NCBI RefSeq assembly: GCF_014646015.1
Contig: NZ_BMMQ01000002.1
Coordinates: 277 to 64,276, forward strand
Reading direction: 5' to 3'
Source: Microbacterium nanhaiense
GTDB lineage: Bacteria; Actinomycetota; Actinomycetes; Actinomycetales; Microbacteriaceae
Length of the DNA stretch: 64,000 bases
Shown: positions 27,482-34,583 of the stretch, piece after piece
Numbering within the stretch: the stretch's first letter is position 1
Layout: each line of letters starts with the position of its first letter
Made by a program: the position numbers and the translations under genes
Notes under the pieces: model-generated
The model's input: only the letters and a program-made list of their open reading frames with translations
The model's database searches: none
What the model was told of the DNA's origin: nothing

Positions 27482-28006
27482 TTACCGAGCCTCAGATCCG
27501 TCCTGGCCCGAGCGCCGTTCGAGCAGGATGGTGTCGCGCCACTGGCCCGCGAGCGGGCCGTGCTCCATGAGCGCTATTCGCTCGCGCCGGCCGACCTGGC
27601 GGAACCCCGCTCGCTCGTGGAGGCGGAGGCTGGTCGTGTTCTCGGGGAAGACCGACGACTGGATGGTCCAGACGCCCGAGCGCTCAGCGGCGCTGATCAG
27701 CCCCTCCAGCAGGAGACGCCCGACGCCTCTGCCCGACGACTGCGGCGCGACATAGACGGAGTGCTCGACCACGCCCCGGTACACGGCGCGGGCGGAGATG
27801 GGGCCCGCGGCCGACCAGCCGACGACCGTCGGTCCGTCCGCCGCGACGAGCATGAGACCAGGATGCTTGCCCGCTACGAACCTGCCCCAGGAGGTCGGCG
27901 GCTCGGATTCGAACGTCGCGTGGCCGGTCTCGATCCCGGCGCGGTAGATCTTCTCGACCTCGGGCCAGTCCGCCTCGGCCATCGGCCGGAGCCCGATCGC
28001 TCCCAT
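27482..28006 (-). CDS. arsN1: GNAT acetyltransferase, ArsN1 (arsinothricin/phosphinothricin) type
   Basis: 174 residues starting at 28006, overlapping the arsR stop by ATGA. The PAT/ArsN1 pattern is clear: LRPMAEADWPEVEKIYRAGI, THATFESEPPTSW, VVGWSAAGPIS, YRGVVEHSVYV, the CoA-binding RGVGRLLLEGLI and a tail VFPENTTSLRLHERAGF. In ars operons such proteins acetylate the organoarsenical antibiotic arsinothricin, and some also act on phosphinothricin. Function is inferred from family and context. It is co-transcribed with arsR and shares its operator control. Confidence 0.82.
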   Translation of the reverse strand: MGAIGLRPMAEADWPEVEKIYRAGIETGHATFESEPPTSWGRFVAGKHPGLMLVAADGPTVVGWSAAGPISARAVYRGVVEHSVYVAPQSSGRGVGRLLLEGLISAAERSGVWTIQSSVFPENTTSLRLHERAGFRQVGRRERIALMEHGPLAGQWRDTILLERRSGQDGSEAR

Positions 28007-28347
28007 CAGCCCAGCAGTGCCTTCGCCGCGTCGGCGAGCGTGCCGGTGGTTGGCTGGTAGTAGGCCCATTTCCCGCGCTGCTCGCGGGTGACGAGGCCCG
28101 CCTCGACGAGCAGCTTCATGTGGTGGGAGACCGTCGGCTGCGACAGGCCCACGGGGTCCGTGAGGTCGCAGACGCACATCTCGCCGGCGCTGCTCCCGAC
28201 GATCATGGAGAGCAGCTTCACCCGCGTCGGGTCGCCGAGCGCCTTGAAGACCTTCGCGAGGTCGTGGGCCGTGCCGTCGTCCATCGCCTGGCCGGGGGCG
28301 CAGCAGGAGCCTGCGCTGGTGTCGATGGTGACGGGCGGTGCGTTCAT
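28006..28347 (-). CDS. arsR: ArsR-type metalloregulator
   Basis: 113 residues from the ATG at 28347; longer upstream frames run antisense through the flavoprotein and are rejected. Winged-helix repressor with CVCDL at the start of the recognition region (C58, C60), the classical As(III)/Sb(III) thiolate site, then SQPTVSHHMKLL as recognition helix. The N-terminus adds AGSCCAPG (C15, C16), which could supply extra ligands. It should repress itself, arsN1 and probably the divergent flavoprotein through the dyad at 28368-28383, releasing on arsenite binding. Confidence 0.92.
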   Translation of the reverse strand: MNAPPVTIDTSAGSCCAPGQAMDDGTAHDLAKVFKALGDPTRVKLLSMIVGSSAGEMCVCDLTDPVGLSQPTVSHHMKLLVEAGLVTREQRGKWAYYQPTTGTLADAAKALLG

Positions 28348-28353
28348 GACTCT

Positions 28354-28397
28354 ATTCTGCCCGACGTATTGACATCTGTCGATATGAGCGTCAGGAT
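28354..28397. promoter_or_regulatory. divergent ars promoter pair with shared ArsR operator
   Basis: The dyad ATTGACA-TC-TGTCGAT (28368-28383) contains both -35 boxes back to back. Rightward: TTGACA (28369-28374), 17 bp, CAGGAT (28392-28397). Leftward: TCGACA (28382-28377), 17 bp, CAGAAT (28359-28354), then 6 nt to the arsR ATG, so arsR is probably leaderless. One bound ArsR dimer would block both promoters. Confidence 0.75.
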
Positions 28398-28440
28398 CGA
28401 TTTGTCTCACATCGAAGAACGTCAATGCATGGAGGTCGCA

Positions 28441-29763
28441 GTGAACCCTGTCGTCGTCATCGGTGCCGGTCCGCAGGGACTGGCCGCCGCAGCCCACCTG
28501 ATCGAGCGGGGTCTCGACCCAATCGTCCTGGAGTCCGGCGACACGGCTGCCTCCGCGGTGGCCGAGTGGGGCCACGTGCGCCTGTTCTCGCCGTGGACGG
28601 AGCTCACCGACGCCGCGTCGCGACGCCTGCTGGAGCCCACCGGATGGTCGGCCCGAACGCAGGGCTACCCGACCGGCGCGCAGTGGATCGAGCAGTACCT
28701 CGCGCCCCTCGCAGAGGCCCTCGGCGACCGCGTGCGTTACGGGACGCGGGTCGTCGGCGTCGGCCGCAAGGGCCGCGACCTCTCCGTCGACGCCGGCCGT
28801 GCCGAGCAGCCCTTCGTCGTCCACGTCGAGCGCGCGGACGGCACCGAGGAGCGGGTCGAAGCGAGCGCTGTGATCGACGCCGCGGGCACCTGGCGCACTC
28901 CGAGCCCTGCCGGCGCTGACGGGCTCCCTGCCCTCGGCGAGAGCGCAGCGACAGACGCAGGCCTCCTGGAGCACCGCATGCCCGCGATCGAGGACGCCAG
29001 CCCCCTGGCGGGCCAGCACGTCGTGGTGGTCGGCAACGGGCACTCCGCGGCGACGACGATCGGGATCCTGTCCAGGGTGGCCAAGCGCGAGCCGGGGACG
29101 CGGATCACCTGGGTGCTGCGCCGCGGCGCGGTCGGCAACACCTTCGGTGGCGGCAGCGCCGACGAACTGCCCGAGCGGGGCGCGCTGGGCCAGCGCGCGA
29201 AGAAGGCCGTCGAGGACGGTCTCGTCGATCTCGTGACCGGGTTCCGCACCGAGCAGGTCGTCATCGACGGCGGCCAAGCAGTGCTCGTGGCAGAGGACGG
29301 CCGACGCCTCGAGCCTGCGGCGCGGGTGTTCGTCGCCACCGGCTTCCGTCCCGACCTGTCCTTCCTCTCCGAGATCCGTCTCGACCTCGACATGCGCCTA
29401 CAGGCCCCATCGAAGATCGCCGCGGAGGTCGACCCGAACGTCCACTCGTGCGGTTCCGTCCGGGCCACCGGCGCGGCCGACCTCGAGCAGCCCGAGCCAG
29501 GGTTCTACATCGTGGGAGCGAAGTCCTACGGACGCGCGCCGACCTTCCTCGCCCTGACCGGGTTCGAGCAGGTCCGCAGCGTCGTCGCCGCGATCGCCGG
29601 GGACCGCGAGGCAGCCGAGCGCGTGGAGCTCGTTCTGCCGGACACGGGTGTGTGCGGCGGCTCCGGCCTCTTCGACGCGCCCGACGAGCAGTCCGCAGCC
29701 GGGTCCTGCTGCGCCCCTGCGCCGCAGCTCATCCAGCTCGGCATGGCACCCGCTGGCCGCTGA
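28441..29763 (+). CDS. ars-associated flavoprotein monooxygenase (ArsO-like)
   Basis: 440 residues from GTG 28441, with GGAGG 5 nt upstream; an in-frame ATG at 28429 precedes that site. FAD-binding GAGPQG (about residues 8-13), WGHVRLFSPW, a second dinucleotide fold VVVVGNGHSA (about residue 195) and ATGFRPDLSFL place it among class-B-type flavin monooxygenases/NAD(P)-dependent oxidoreductases. Such flavoproteins (ArsO and relatives) occur in actinobacterial ars operons, but their reaction is not settled. The extreme C-terminus carries AGSCCAP, the same tag as the ArsR N-terminus. It is divergent from arsR and convergent with arsC. Confidence 0.8.
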   Translation: MNPVVVIGAGPQGLAAAAHLIERGLDPIVLESGDTAASAVAEWGHVRLFSPWTELTDAASRRLLEPTGWSARTQGYPTGAQWIEQYLAPLAEALGDRVRYGTRVVGVGRKGRDLSVDAGRAEQPFVVHVERADGTEERVEASAVIDAAGTWRTPSPAGADGLPALGESAATDAGLLEHRMPAIEDASPLAGQHVVVVGNGHSAATTIGILSRVAKREPGTRITWVLRRGAVGNTFGGGSADELPERGALGQRAKKAVEDGLVDLVTGFRTEQVVIDGGQAVLVAEDGRRLEPAARVFVATGFRPDLSFLSEIRLDLDMRLQAPSKIAAEVDPNVHSCGSVRATGAADLEQPEPGFYIVGAKSYGRAPTFLALTGFEQVRSVVAAIAGDREAAERVELVLPDTGVCGGSGLFDAPDEQSAAGSCCAPAPQLIQLGMAPAGR

Positions 29764-29776
29764 CCCGCGGGAAGCG

Positions 29777-29813
29777 CGAAGGGGCAGGAACCAAGACGGC
29801 TCCTGCCCCTTCG
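29777..29813. terminator. bidirectional terminator between flavoprotein and arsC
   Basis: A 16-bp stem with one mismatch (29777-29792 with 29798-29813) around a 5-nt loop, in the 65-bp gap between two convergent genes. Confidence 0.75.
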
Positions 29814-29828
29814 TGCGTGCGGTATTGC

Positions 29829-30233
29829 TCAGCCCAGGAGCTCCGCCAGCAGCGTTTCGACGCGGGCCTTGATGTCGTCGCGGATCGGGCGCACCGCCTC
29901 GATGCCCTGACCGGCGGGGTCGTCGAGTTTCCAGTCCTCGTAGCGCTTGCCGGGGAAGAACGGGCACGCGTCGCCGCAGCCCATGGTGATCACGACGTCG
30001 GAGTCCTGCACCGCTTCGGTCGTGAGCACCTTGGGCTGCTCGGCGGTGATGTCGATGCCCTCCTCGCGCATGGCCTCGACGGCGACCGGGTTGATCTGGC
30101 CGGCGGGCATGGACCCGGCGGATCGGACCTCGACGCGTCCTGCCGCGAGGTGGCGGAGCCAGCCGGCGGCCATCTGGGAGCGGCCGGCGTTGTGGACGCA
30201 GACGAAGAGGACGGAGGGCTTCTGGTCGGTCAT
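29829..30233 (-). CDS. arsC: thioredoxin-coupled arsenate reductase
   Basis: 134 residues. The low-molecular-weight phosphatase fold has P-loop CVHNAGR (C12-R18) and SAGSMPAG, then the redox segment MGCGDACPFFPG with the Cys pair that shuttles the disulfide to thioredoxin. It reduces As(V) to As(III) for export by Acr3. It is last in the minus-strand operon trxA-acr3-arsRC-arsC, 14 nt downstream of the fusion gene. The co-encoded thioredoxin is a natural reductant. Confidence 0.92.
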   Translation of the reverse strand: MTDQKPSVLFVCVHNAGRSQMAAGWLRHLAAGRVEVRSAGSMPAGQINPVAVEAMREEGIDITAEQPKVLTTEAVQDSDVVITMGCGDACPFFPGKRYEDWKLDDPAGQGIEAVRPIRDDIKARVETLLAELLG

Positions 30234-30247
30234 GGTTTTCGCAACTT

Positions 30248-31252
30248 TCAGTCGGTGAGGGTGGCGAGGAGGTCGCGGACGCGGGCCTCGATGTCGTGGC
30301 GGATCGCGTCGACCCCTTCCGGGGAAGCGAGGGCCGGGTCGCCGACGGCCCAGTCCTCGTACCGGACCCCGGGGATGATTGGGCAGACGTCGCCGCAGCC
30401 CATGGTGACCACCACGTCGGCCGCGCGCACGGCGTCGTCGGTGAGGGGCTTCGGGAACGCCGTCTCGGCCTCCTGCGCGCCCTCGATCTCGGTGAGCAGC
30501 GAGCGCACGTGCGGGTGCACGTCCGACGCCGGGGTGGAACCGGCGGAGCGTGCGACCACGCGGCCGTCGGCGAGCTGGTTGACGATCGCGGCGGCGAGCT
30601 GGGAGCGGCCCGCGTTCTGCACGCACACGAACAGCACCTGCGGCACCCCGGCCGAGCGGTCCCGCGTCAGGTCGGTGAGGCGCTGCCGGGCGAAGCGTTC
30701 GGTCAGCGGGATCATGTGCGCCGTCAGCTTGGCCGAGCGCACCAGGCCGGCGTAGGACTCGCGCACGATCGCGATCACGAGGTCCCGGTTCAGCCCGGTC
30801 AGCTCGTCCGCGAGCTCTTCGGCGAGGCGGGTCACGCGGGCGTCCATCTGCCGCAGGGCCTCGGCCCGTGCTGCGGTGTCTTCGGGTTCGTCGGTGACGG
30901 CGGCGGCGGGAGCGAACGCGTCGAGGAAGGTCGCGACGGCGCGCTGCTTGCCCGGGGCGATGCGGTAGTACACCCAGGTGCCGCGCCGCTCGGACAGCAG
31001 CATTCCGGTCTCCTTCAGCACCTTCAGGTGGTGCGAAACGGTCGGCTGCGACACCTCGGCGAGGTCGGCGAGGTCGCACACGCAGGACTCGCCGCGCGGG
31101 TCGGTCGCGATCGCGGAGAGCATCCGCAGCCGCAGCGGGTCAGCGAGCGCTTTCAGTGCCCCGGCCACGGTCGTGGCGGCCTCGGTGCCGATCGCGTGTG
31201 CCGTGGACGGTGCGCACGTGTCGGCGTCGGAGATGACGGTCGTGTCGGTCAT
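30248..31252 (-). CDS. ArsR-ArsC fusion: arsenic repressor joined to arsenate reductase
   Basis: 334 residues. Residues about 20-110 are an ArsR winged helix with CVCDL (C57, C59) and SQPTVSHHLKVL. Residues about 120-200 form a helical linker of the three-helix-bundle type (RLAEELADELTGLNRDLVIAIVRESYAGL). Residues about 205-334 are a second ArsC with CVQNAGR P-loop, SAGSTPAS and MGCGDVCPIIPG. Both halves keep their key cysteines. The start overlaps the acr3 stop by 4 nt. The fusion could tie repression to reduction status and probably governs its own operon through the 32.68-kb operator. Confidence 0.9.
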   Translation of the reverse strand: MTDTTVISDADTCAPSTAHAIGTEAATTVAGALKALADPLRLRMLSAIATDPRGESCVCDLADLAEVSQPTVSHHLKVLKETGMLLSERRGTWVYYRIAPGKQRAVATFLDAFAPAAAVTDEPEDTAARAEALRQMDARVTRLAEELADELTGLNRDLVIAIVRESYAGLVRSAKLTAHMIPLTERFARQRLTDLTRDRSAGVPQVLFVCVQNAGRSQLAAAIVNQLADGRVVARSAGSTPASDVHPHVRSLLTEIEGAQEAETAFPKPLTDDAVRAADVVVTMGCGDVCPIIPGVRYEDWAVGDPALASPEGVDAIRHDIEARVRDLLATLTD

Positions 31253-32337
31253 GACGTCCTCGATTCGGTGGCGTAGGGGTCGGTGTGGAACCATGCCTTC
31301 GCGGCCCAGAGCGAGACGTAGACCAGGCCCACGAGCACGGGCACTTCGATGAGCGGGCCGACGACCCCGGCCAAGGCCTGGCCGGATGCCGCGCCGAAGG
31401 TGCCGATCGCGACCGCGATGGCGAGCTCGAAGTTGTTGCCCGCGGCGGTGAAGGCGAGCGTCGTGGAGCGCGCGTAGCCCAGGCCGAGGGCTTTGCCGAG
31501 CAGGATCCCGGCGAACCACATCAGCGCGAAGTAGACCAGCAGCGGCAGCGCGATGCGGGCGACGTCCATCGGGTGGGAGGTGACCTGTTCGCCCTGCAGG
31601 GCGAACAGCAGCGCGATCGTGAACAGCAACCCGTAGAGCGCCCACGGCCCGATCCTCGGGAGGAACTTCGCCTCGTACCAGTCGCGCCCCTTGCGCTTCT
31701 CGCCGATGAACCGGGACGCGAAGCCCGCGACGAGCGGGATACCGAGGAACACGAGCACGTTCAAGGCGATCTGCCAGACCGAGATCTCCAGCCCCTGCGC
31801 GTCCAGCCCCAGCCAGCTCGGCAGCACGGTCAGGTAGAACCAGCCCAGCACCGAGAACATCACGACCTGGAACACCGAGTTGATCGCGACCAGCACCGCG
31901 GTCGCCTCACGGTCGCCGCACGCGAGGTCGTTCCAGATCGCCACCATCGCGATGCAGCGGGCGAGCCCGACGATGATCAGCCCGGTCCTGTACTCGGGAA
32001 GGTCCGGCAGGAAGATCCACGCGAGCGCGAACATGACTGCGGGCCCCACGAGCCAGTTCAGCACGAGCGAGGAGACGAGGAGCTTTTTGTCGCCCGTGAC
32101 GGCGGCGACCTTGTCGTAGCGGACATTTGCGAGCACTGGGTACATCATCACCAGCAGGCCCAGCCCGATCGGGATCGAGATCCCGCCGACCTCCATCGCC
32201 GAGAGCGCGTCCGAGAGCGCGGGCACGAAGCGGCCGAGCAGGAGGCCCGCGACCATCGCGAGGCCGATCCACAGCGGCAGCCACTTGTCGAGAGTGGAGA
32301 GCCGCTTCGGGGCGGTGCGAGTCAGGGTGCCGGTCAT
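31249..32337 (-). CDS. acr3: arsenite efflux permease Acr3
   Basis: 362 residues with about ten membrane helices. The ACR3 family is identified by the conserved Cys in helix 4 (GLARCIAMVAIWNDLA) and the helix-9 segment AAGNNFELAIAVAIG with its essential Glu. It exports As(OH)3 in exchange for protons. The start at 32337 overlaps the trxA stop by 4 nt and its stop overlaps the fusion gene, so the whole operon is coupled. Confidence 0.95.
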   Translation of the reverse strand: MTGTLTRTAPKRLSTLDKWLPLWIGLAMVAGLLLGRFVPALSDALSAMEVGGISIPIGLGLLVMMYPVLANVRYDKVAAVTGDKKLLVSSLVLNWLVGPAVMFALAWIFLPDLPEYRTGLIIVGLARCIAMVAIWNDLACGDREATAVLVAINSVFQVVMFSVLGWFYLTVLPSWLGLDAQGLEISVWQIALNVLVFLGIPLVAGFASRFIGEKRKGRDWYEAKFLPRIGPWALYGLLFTIALLFALQGEQVTSHPMDVARIALPLLVYFALMWFAGILLGKALGLGYARSTTLAFTAAGNNFELAIAVAIGTFGAASGQALAGVVGPLIEVPVLVGLVYVSLWAAKAWFHTDPYATESRTS

Positions 32338-32669
32338 GCGAGCAACTCCTCGATCTTCGCCGCGTAGACGGGCTTCGGATGCGCACCGATCAGCACGTCC
32401 ACGCGCTCCCCGTCCCGGTAGAAGCCGAGGGTCGGGATCGAGGTCACGCCGGCCGCGGTCACGGTCTCCGGGTTCTGGTCGGCGTCGACCTTCACGACCT
32501 TCACCCGGCCCGCGTACTCGCCGGCGAGTTGGTCCAGTATCGGGGCGATCGCCCTGCACGGGCCGCACCAGGTCGCCCAGATGTCGACCACGACGGGCAG
32601 CTCGGACTCAAGAACCTCCGCCCGGAAGGTCGCGTCGGTGACGGGGACTGGAGAGGCTTGATTCGACAT
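32334..32669 (-). CDS. trxA: thioredoxin
   Basis: 111 residues with the active site WCGPC (C35, C38), SIPTLGFYRDG with the cis-Pro, and the usual thioredoxin length. As first gene of the arsenic operon it likely reduces the two ArsC domains encoded downstream. The ATG at 32669 is 6 nt from a -10 (CAATAT), so the mRNA is probably leaderless. Confidence 0.93.
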   Translation of the reverse strand: MSNQASPVPVTDATFRAEVLESELPVVVDIWATWCGPCRAIAPILDQLAGEYAGRVKVVKVDADQNPETVTAAGVTSIPTLGFYRDGERVDVLIGAHPKPVYAAKIEELLA

Positions 32670-32675
32670 GCTTCT

Positions 32676-32704
32676 ATATTGAAGCCCTTCTATTCAGATC
32701 GCAA
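32676..32704 (-). promoter_or_regulatory. promoter and ArsR-type operator of trxA-acr3-arsRC-arsC
   Basis: TTGCGA (32704-32699), 17 bp, CAATAT (32681-32676), then 6 nt to ATG. The dyad ATTGAAG-CC-CTTCTAT (32678-32693, plus-strand reading) overlaps the spacer and -10. It has the same 7-2-7 geometry as the arsR operator but different inner bases, so the fusion protein rather than ArsR probably binds here. Confidence 0.65.
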
Positions 32705-32759
32705 CCTCAAGCCGTACACGTCATCGAATGTTCACTTTCGCGCGGGCACCGAGGGCGGA

Positions 32760-32781
32760 TTCAACTGGTCGTCGCAACACC
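32760..32781 (+). repeat. left terminal inverted repeat of the IS30 element
   Basis: Begins TTCAACTGGTCG and ends GCAACACC; pairs with 34223-34244 with two mismatches. Confidence 0.9.
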
Positions 32782-32803
32782 TTGACCGTGGAGGTGTTGC
32801 GCA

Positions 32804-34243
32804 GTGGCGACGAAGTACTGGTCTGCGAAGACGAGCGAGGTTCCTGAAGGGGCGCGCCGCCAGTGGCGCGCGGATCGAGCGTTGCGACCGCCGATGCGAT
32901 CGCCCGGGCGGCCTGAGCCGTCGCGGGCGGTGCAACGGCAGTTCGGGCGTCTAATCGCGACGGGAATCAACTCGGCCGAAGCTGCTTTGAGGGTCGGCGT
33001 GTCCGTGCCAGTCGGGAGCCGCGGGTTTCGTCACGCTGGCGGCATGCCACCGATCTCACTGGCCGAGCCCACCGGTCGTTACCTGTCCTTCGAGGAGCGT
33101 GAGGAGATCGCTCTGCTGCGCGCCAAACAGGTCGGGGTGCGTGAGATCGCGCGCAGGATCGGCCGCGACGCGGGAACGGTTTCCCGCGAACTGCGTCGCA
33201 ACGCGGCCACCCGCAGGGGGACGCTGGAGTACCGGGCGTTGGTGGCGCAGTGGAAGGCGCAGCAGGCGGCGAAGCGACCGAAGACGGCGAAGCTCGCGGC
33301 CAACGACACGTTGCGCGAGTGCGTCCAGGAGCGCCTCGCCGGCAACATCCGCCGGCCAGACGGCAGCATCGTCGTCGGGCCTGAACCGCCGGCATGGAAG
33401 GGGTTGAACAAACCGTATCGGCAGGACAGGCGGTGGGTTACCGCGTGGAGTCCGGAGCAGATATCGCACCGTCTGAAGGTCGACTTCCCGGGTGATGAGT
33501 CCATGCGCATCAGCCACGAGGCGATCTACCAGTCGCTGTTCATCCAGGGCCGTGGCGCGCTCAAACGCGAGCTCGTCACCTGTCTGCGAACCGGCCGCGC
33601 ACTCCGGCGGCCACGGGCTCGAACGCGGAACCGGCCACAAGGGCATGTCACCGCGGATGTCCTGTTCTCCGAACGTCCCGCGGAGGCTGCGGACCGCGCC
33701 GTCCCCGGGCATTGGGAGGGCGACCTGATCATCGGCACAGGCCGGTCGGCGATCGGCACGATCGTCGAGCGCAAGAGCCGCTCGAACCTGCTGGTGCATC
33801 TGCCCCGACTGGAAGGCTACGGCGAAACCCCACCCGTCAAGAACGGTCCCGCGTTGGGCGGCTACGGCGCCATCGCGATGAACGCCGCGCTGAGCGCGTC
33901 GATGACGAAGCTTCCCGAACAGCTCCGCAAGACACTCACCTGGGATCGTGGCAAGGAACTCTCCGCGCACGCTCAGCTCGCGCTCGGGACCGGCACGAAG
34001 GTGTTCTTCGCCGACCCCCACTCGCCCTGGCAGAGACCGACGAACGAGAACACGAACGGGTTGTTGCGTCAGTACTTCCCGAAGGGCACGGACCTCTCAC
34101 GCTGGTCCGCCGAGGACCTCGAAGCAGTCGCGCTCGCGCTCAACAACCGGCCACGCAAAAGCCTCGATTGGAGGACACTGACCGAAGTGTTCGAGGAGCA
34201 GCTACGCTCACTTCAACAACCCGGTGTTGCAACGACCGGTTGA
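32804..34243 (+). CDS. IS30-family transposase
   Basis: 479 residues. An N-terminal HTH region (YLSFEEREEIALLRAKQVGVREIARRIGRDAGTVSRE, about residues 92-128) is followed by the DDE core: first Asp in GHWEGDLIIG, second in TWDRGKEL, Glu in WQRPTNENTNGLLRQYFPKGTDL. All three acidic residues and the family NENTNG motif are intact, so it may be active. The stop codon lies inside the right inverted repeat. Confidence 0.95.
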   Translation: MATKYWSAKTSEVPEGARRQWRADRALRPPMRSPGRPEPSRAVQRQFGRLIATGINSAEAALRVGVSVPVGSRGFRHAGGMPPISLAEPTGRYLSFEEREEIALLRAKQVGVREIARRIGRDAGTVSRELRRNAATRRGTLEYRALVAQWKAQQAAKRPKTAKLAANDTLRECVQERLAGNIRRPDGSIVVGPEPPAWKGLNKPYRQDRRWVTAWSPEQISHRLKVDFPGDESMRISHEAIYQSLFIQGRGALKRELVTCLRTGRALRRPRARTRNRPQGHVTADVLFSERPAEAADRAVPGHWEGDLIIGTGRSAIGTIVERKSRSNLLVHLPRLEGYGETPPVKNGPALGGYGAIAMNAALSASMTKLPEQLRKTLTWDRGKELSAHAQLALGTGTKVFFADPHSPWQRPTNENTNGLLRQYFPKGTDLSRWSAEDLEAVALALNNRPRKSLDWRTLTEVFEEQLRSLQQPGVATTG

Positions 34244-34244
34244 A
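34223..34244 (-). repeat. right terminal inverted repeat of the IS30 element
   Basis: Complement of the left repeat with two mismatches; contains the transposase stop codon. Confidence 0.9.
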
Positions 34245-34249
34245 CTCAG

Positions 34250-34575
34250 GCAGTTCCGAAGCCGAAAATTCCGGCGCGCGCTCACCCGCCATCACATGGT
34301 CGGAAGCATGGGCAGAGTCGGGTCGAGCGGAGACATCGCCGCCATGGAAAGCTTCTTCGCGCTGCTGCAGAAGAACGTCCTCGACCGCCGCTCCTGGACC
34401 ACCCGCGAGCAACTGCGCATCGCCATCGTCACCTGGATCGAACGGGACCTACCACCGCCGCCGACGCCAGGCCCGCCTAGGCCGATTGACGCCCATCGAG
34501 TTCGAGACCGTCATGAACACGACCGTCGCACTGGCGGCGTGACTACAACTTGTCACCTATTCGTGCAGCAGTCCC
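34250..34575 (+). pseudogene. 3' remnant of an IS3-family transposase, truncated and frameshifted
   Basis: The product resumes in mid-domain with QFRSRKFRRALTRHHMVGSMG, then AAMESFFALLQKNVLDRRSW and IAIVTWIER, the usual end of the DDE domain of IS3-type OrfB. Near 34440 the frame shifts, and the expected YHRRRRQARLGRLTPIEFET continues in another frame to a stop at 34542. The sequence up to about 34575 (ending CCTATTCGTGCAGCAGTCC) looks like the element's right end. The 5' two thirds are missing and do not reappear on the other side of the IS30 element. Confidence 0.85.
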
Positions 34576-34583
34576 CTCGCCCC

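Larger units (their letters stand above)
32760..34244 (+). mobile_element. IS30-family insertion sequence, intact
   Basis: 1485 bp bounded by 22-bp terminal inverted repeats (32760-32781 and 34223-34244; 20 of 22 positions match) and filled by a single transposase gene. No matching target duplication is visible: the flanks read GGA on the left and CTC on the right, and the right flank is a broken IS3-type element. Deletion next to the element after insertion is therefore likely. The left end lies about 55 bp upstream of the trxA -35. Confidence 0.92.

Noticed and set aside
29829..31079. 416-codon minus-strand frame read through arsC into the region of the fusion gene
   Set aside because: Only its last 134 codons make ArsC; the upstream part runs out of frame through the fusion gene with no motif and no start site.
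32757..34247. Target-site duplication of the IS30 element
   Set aside because: The 2-4 bp on each side do not match (GGA versus CTC).
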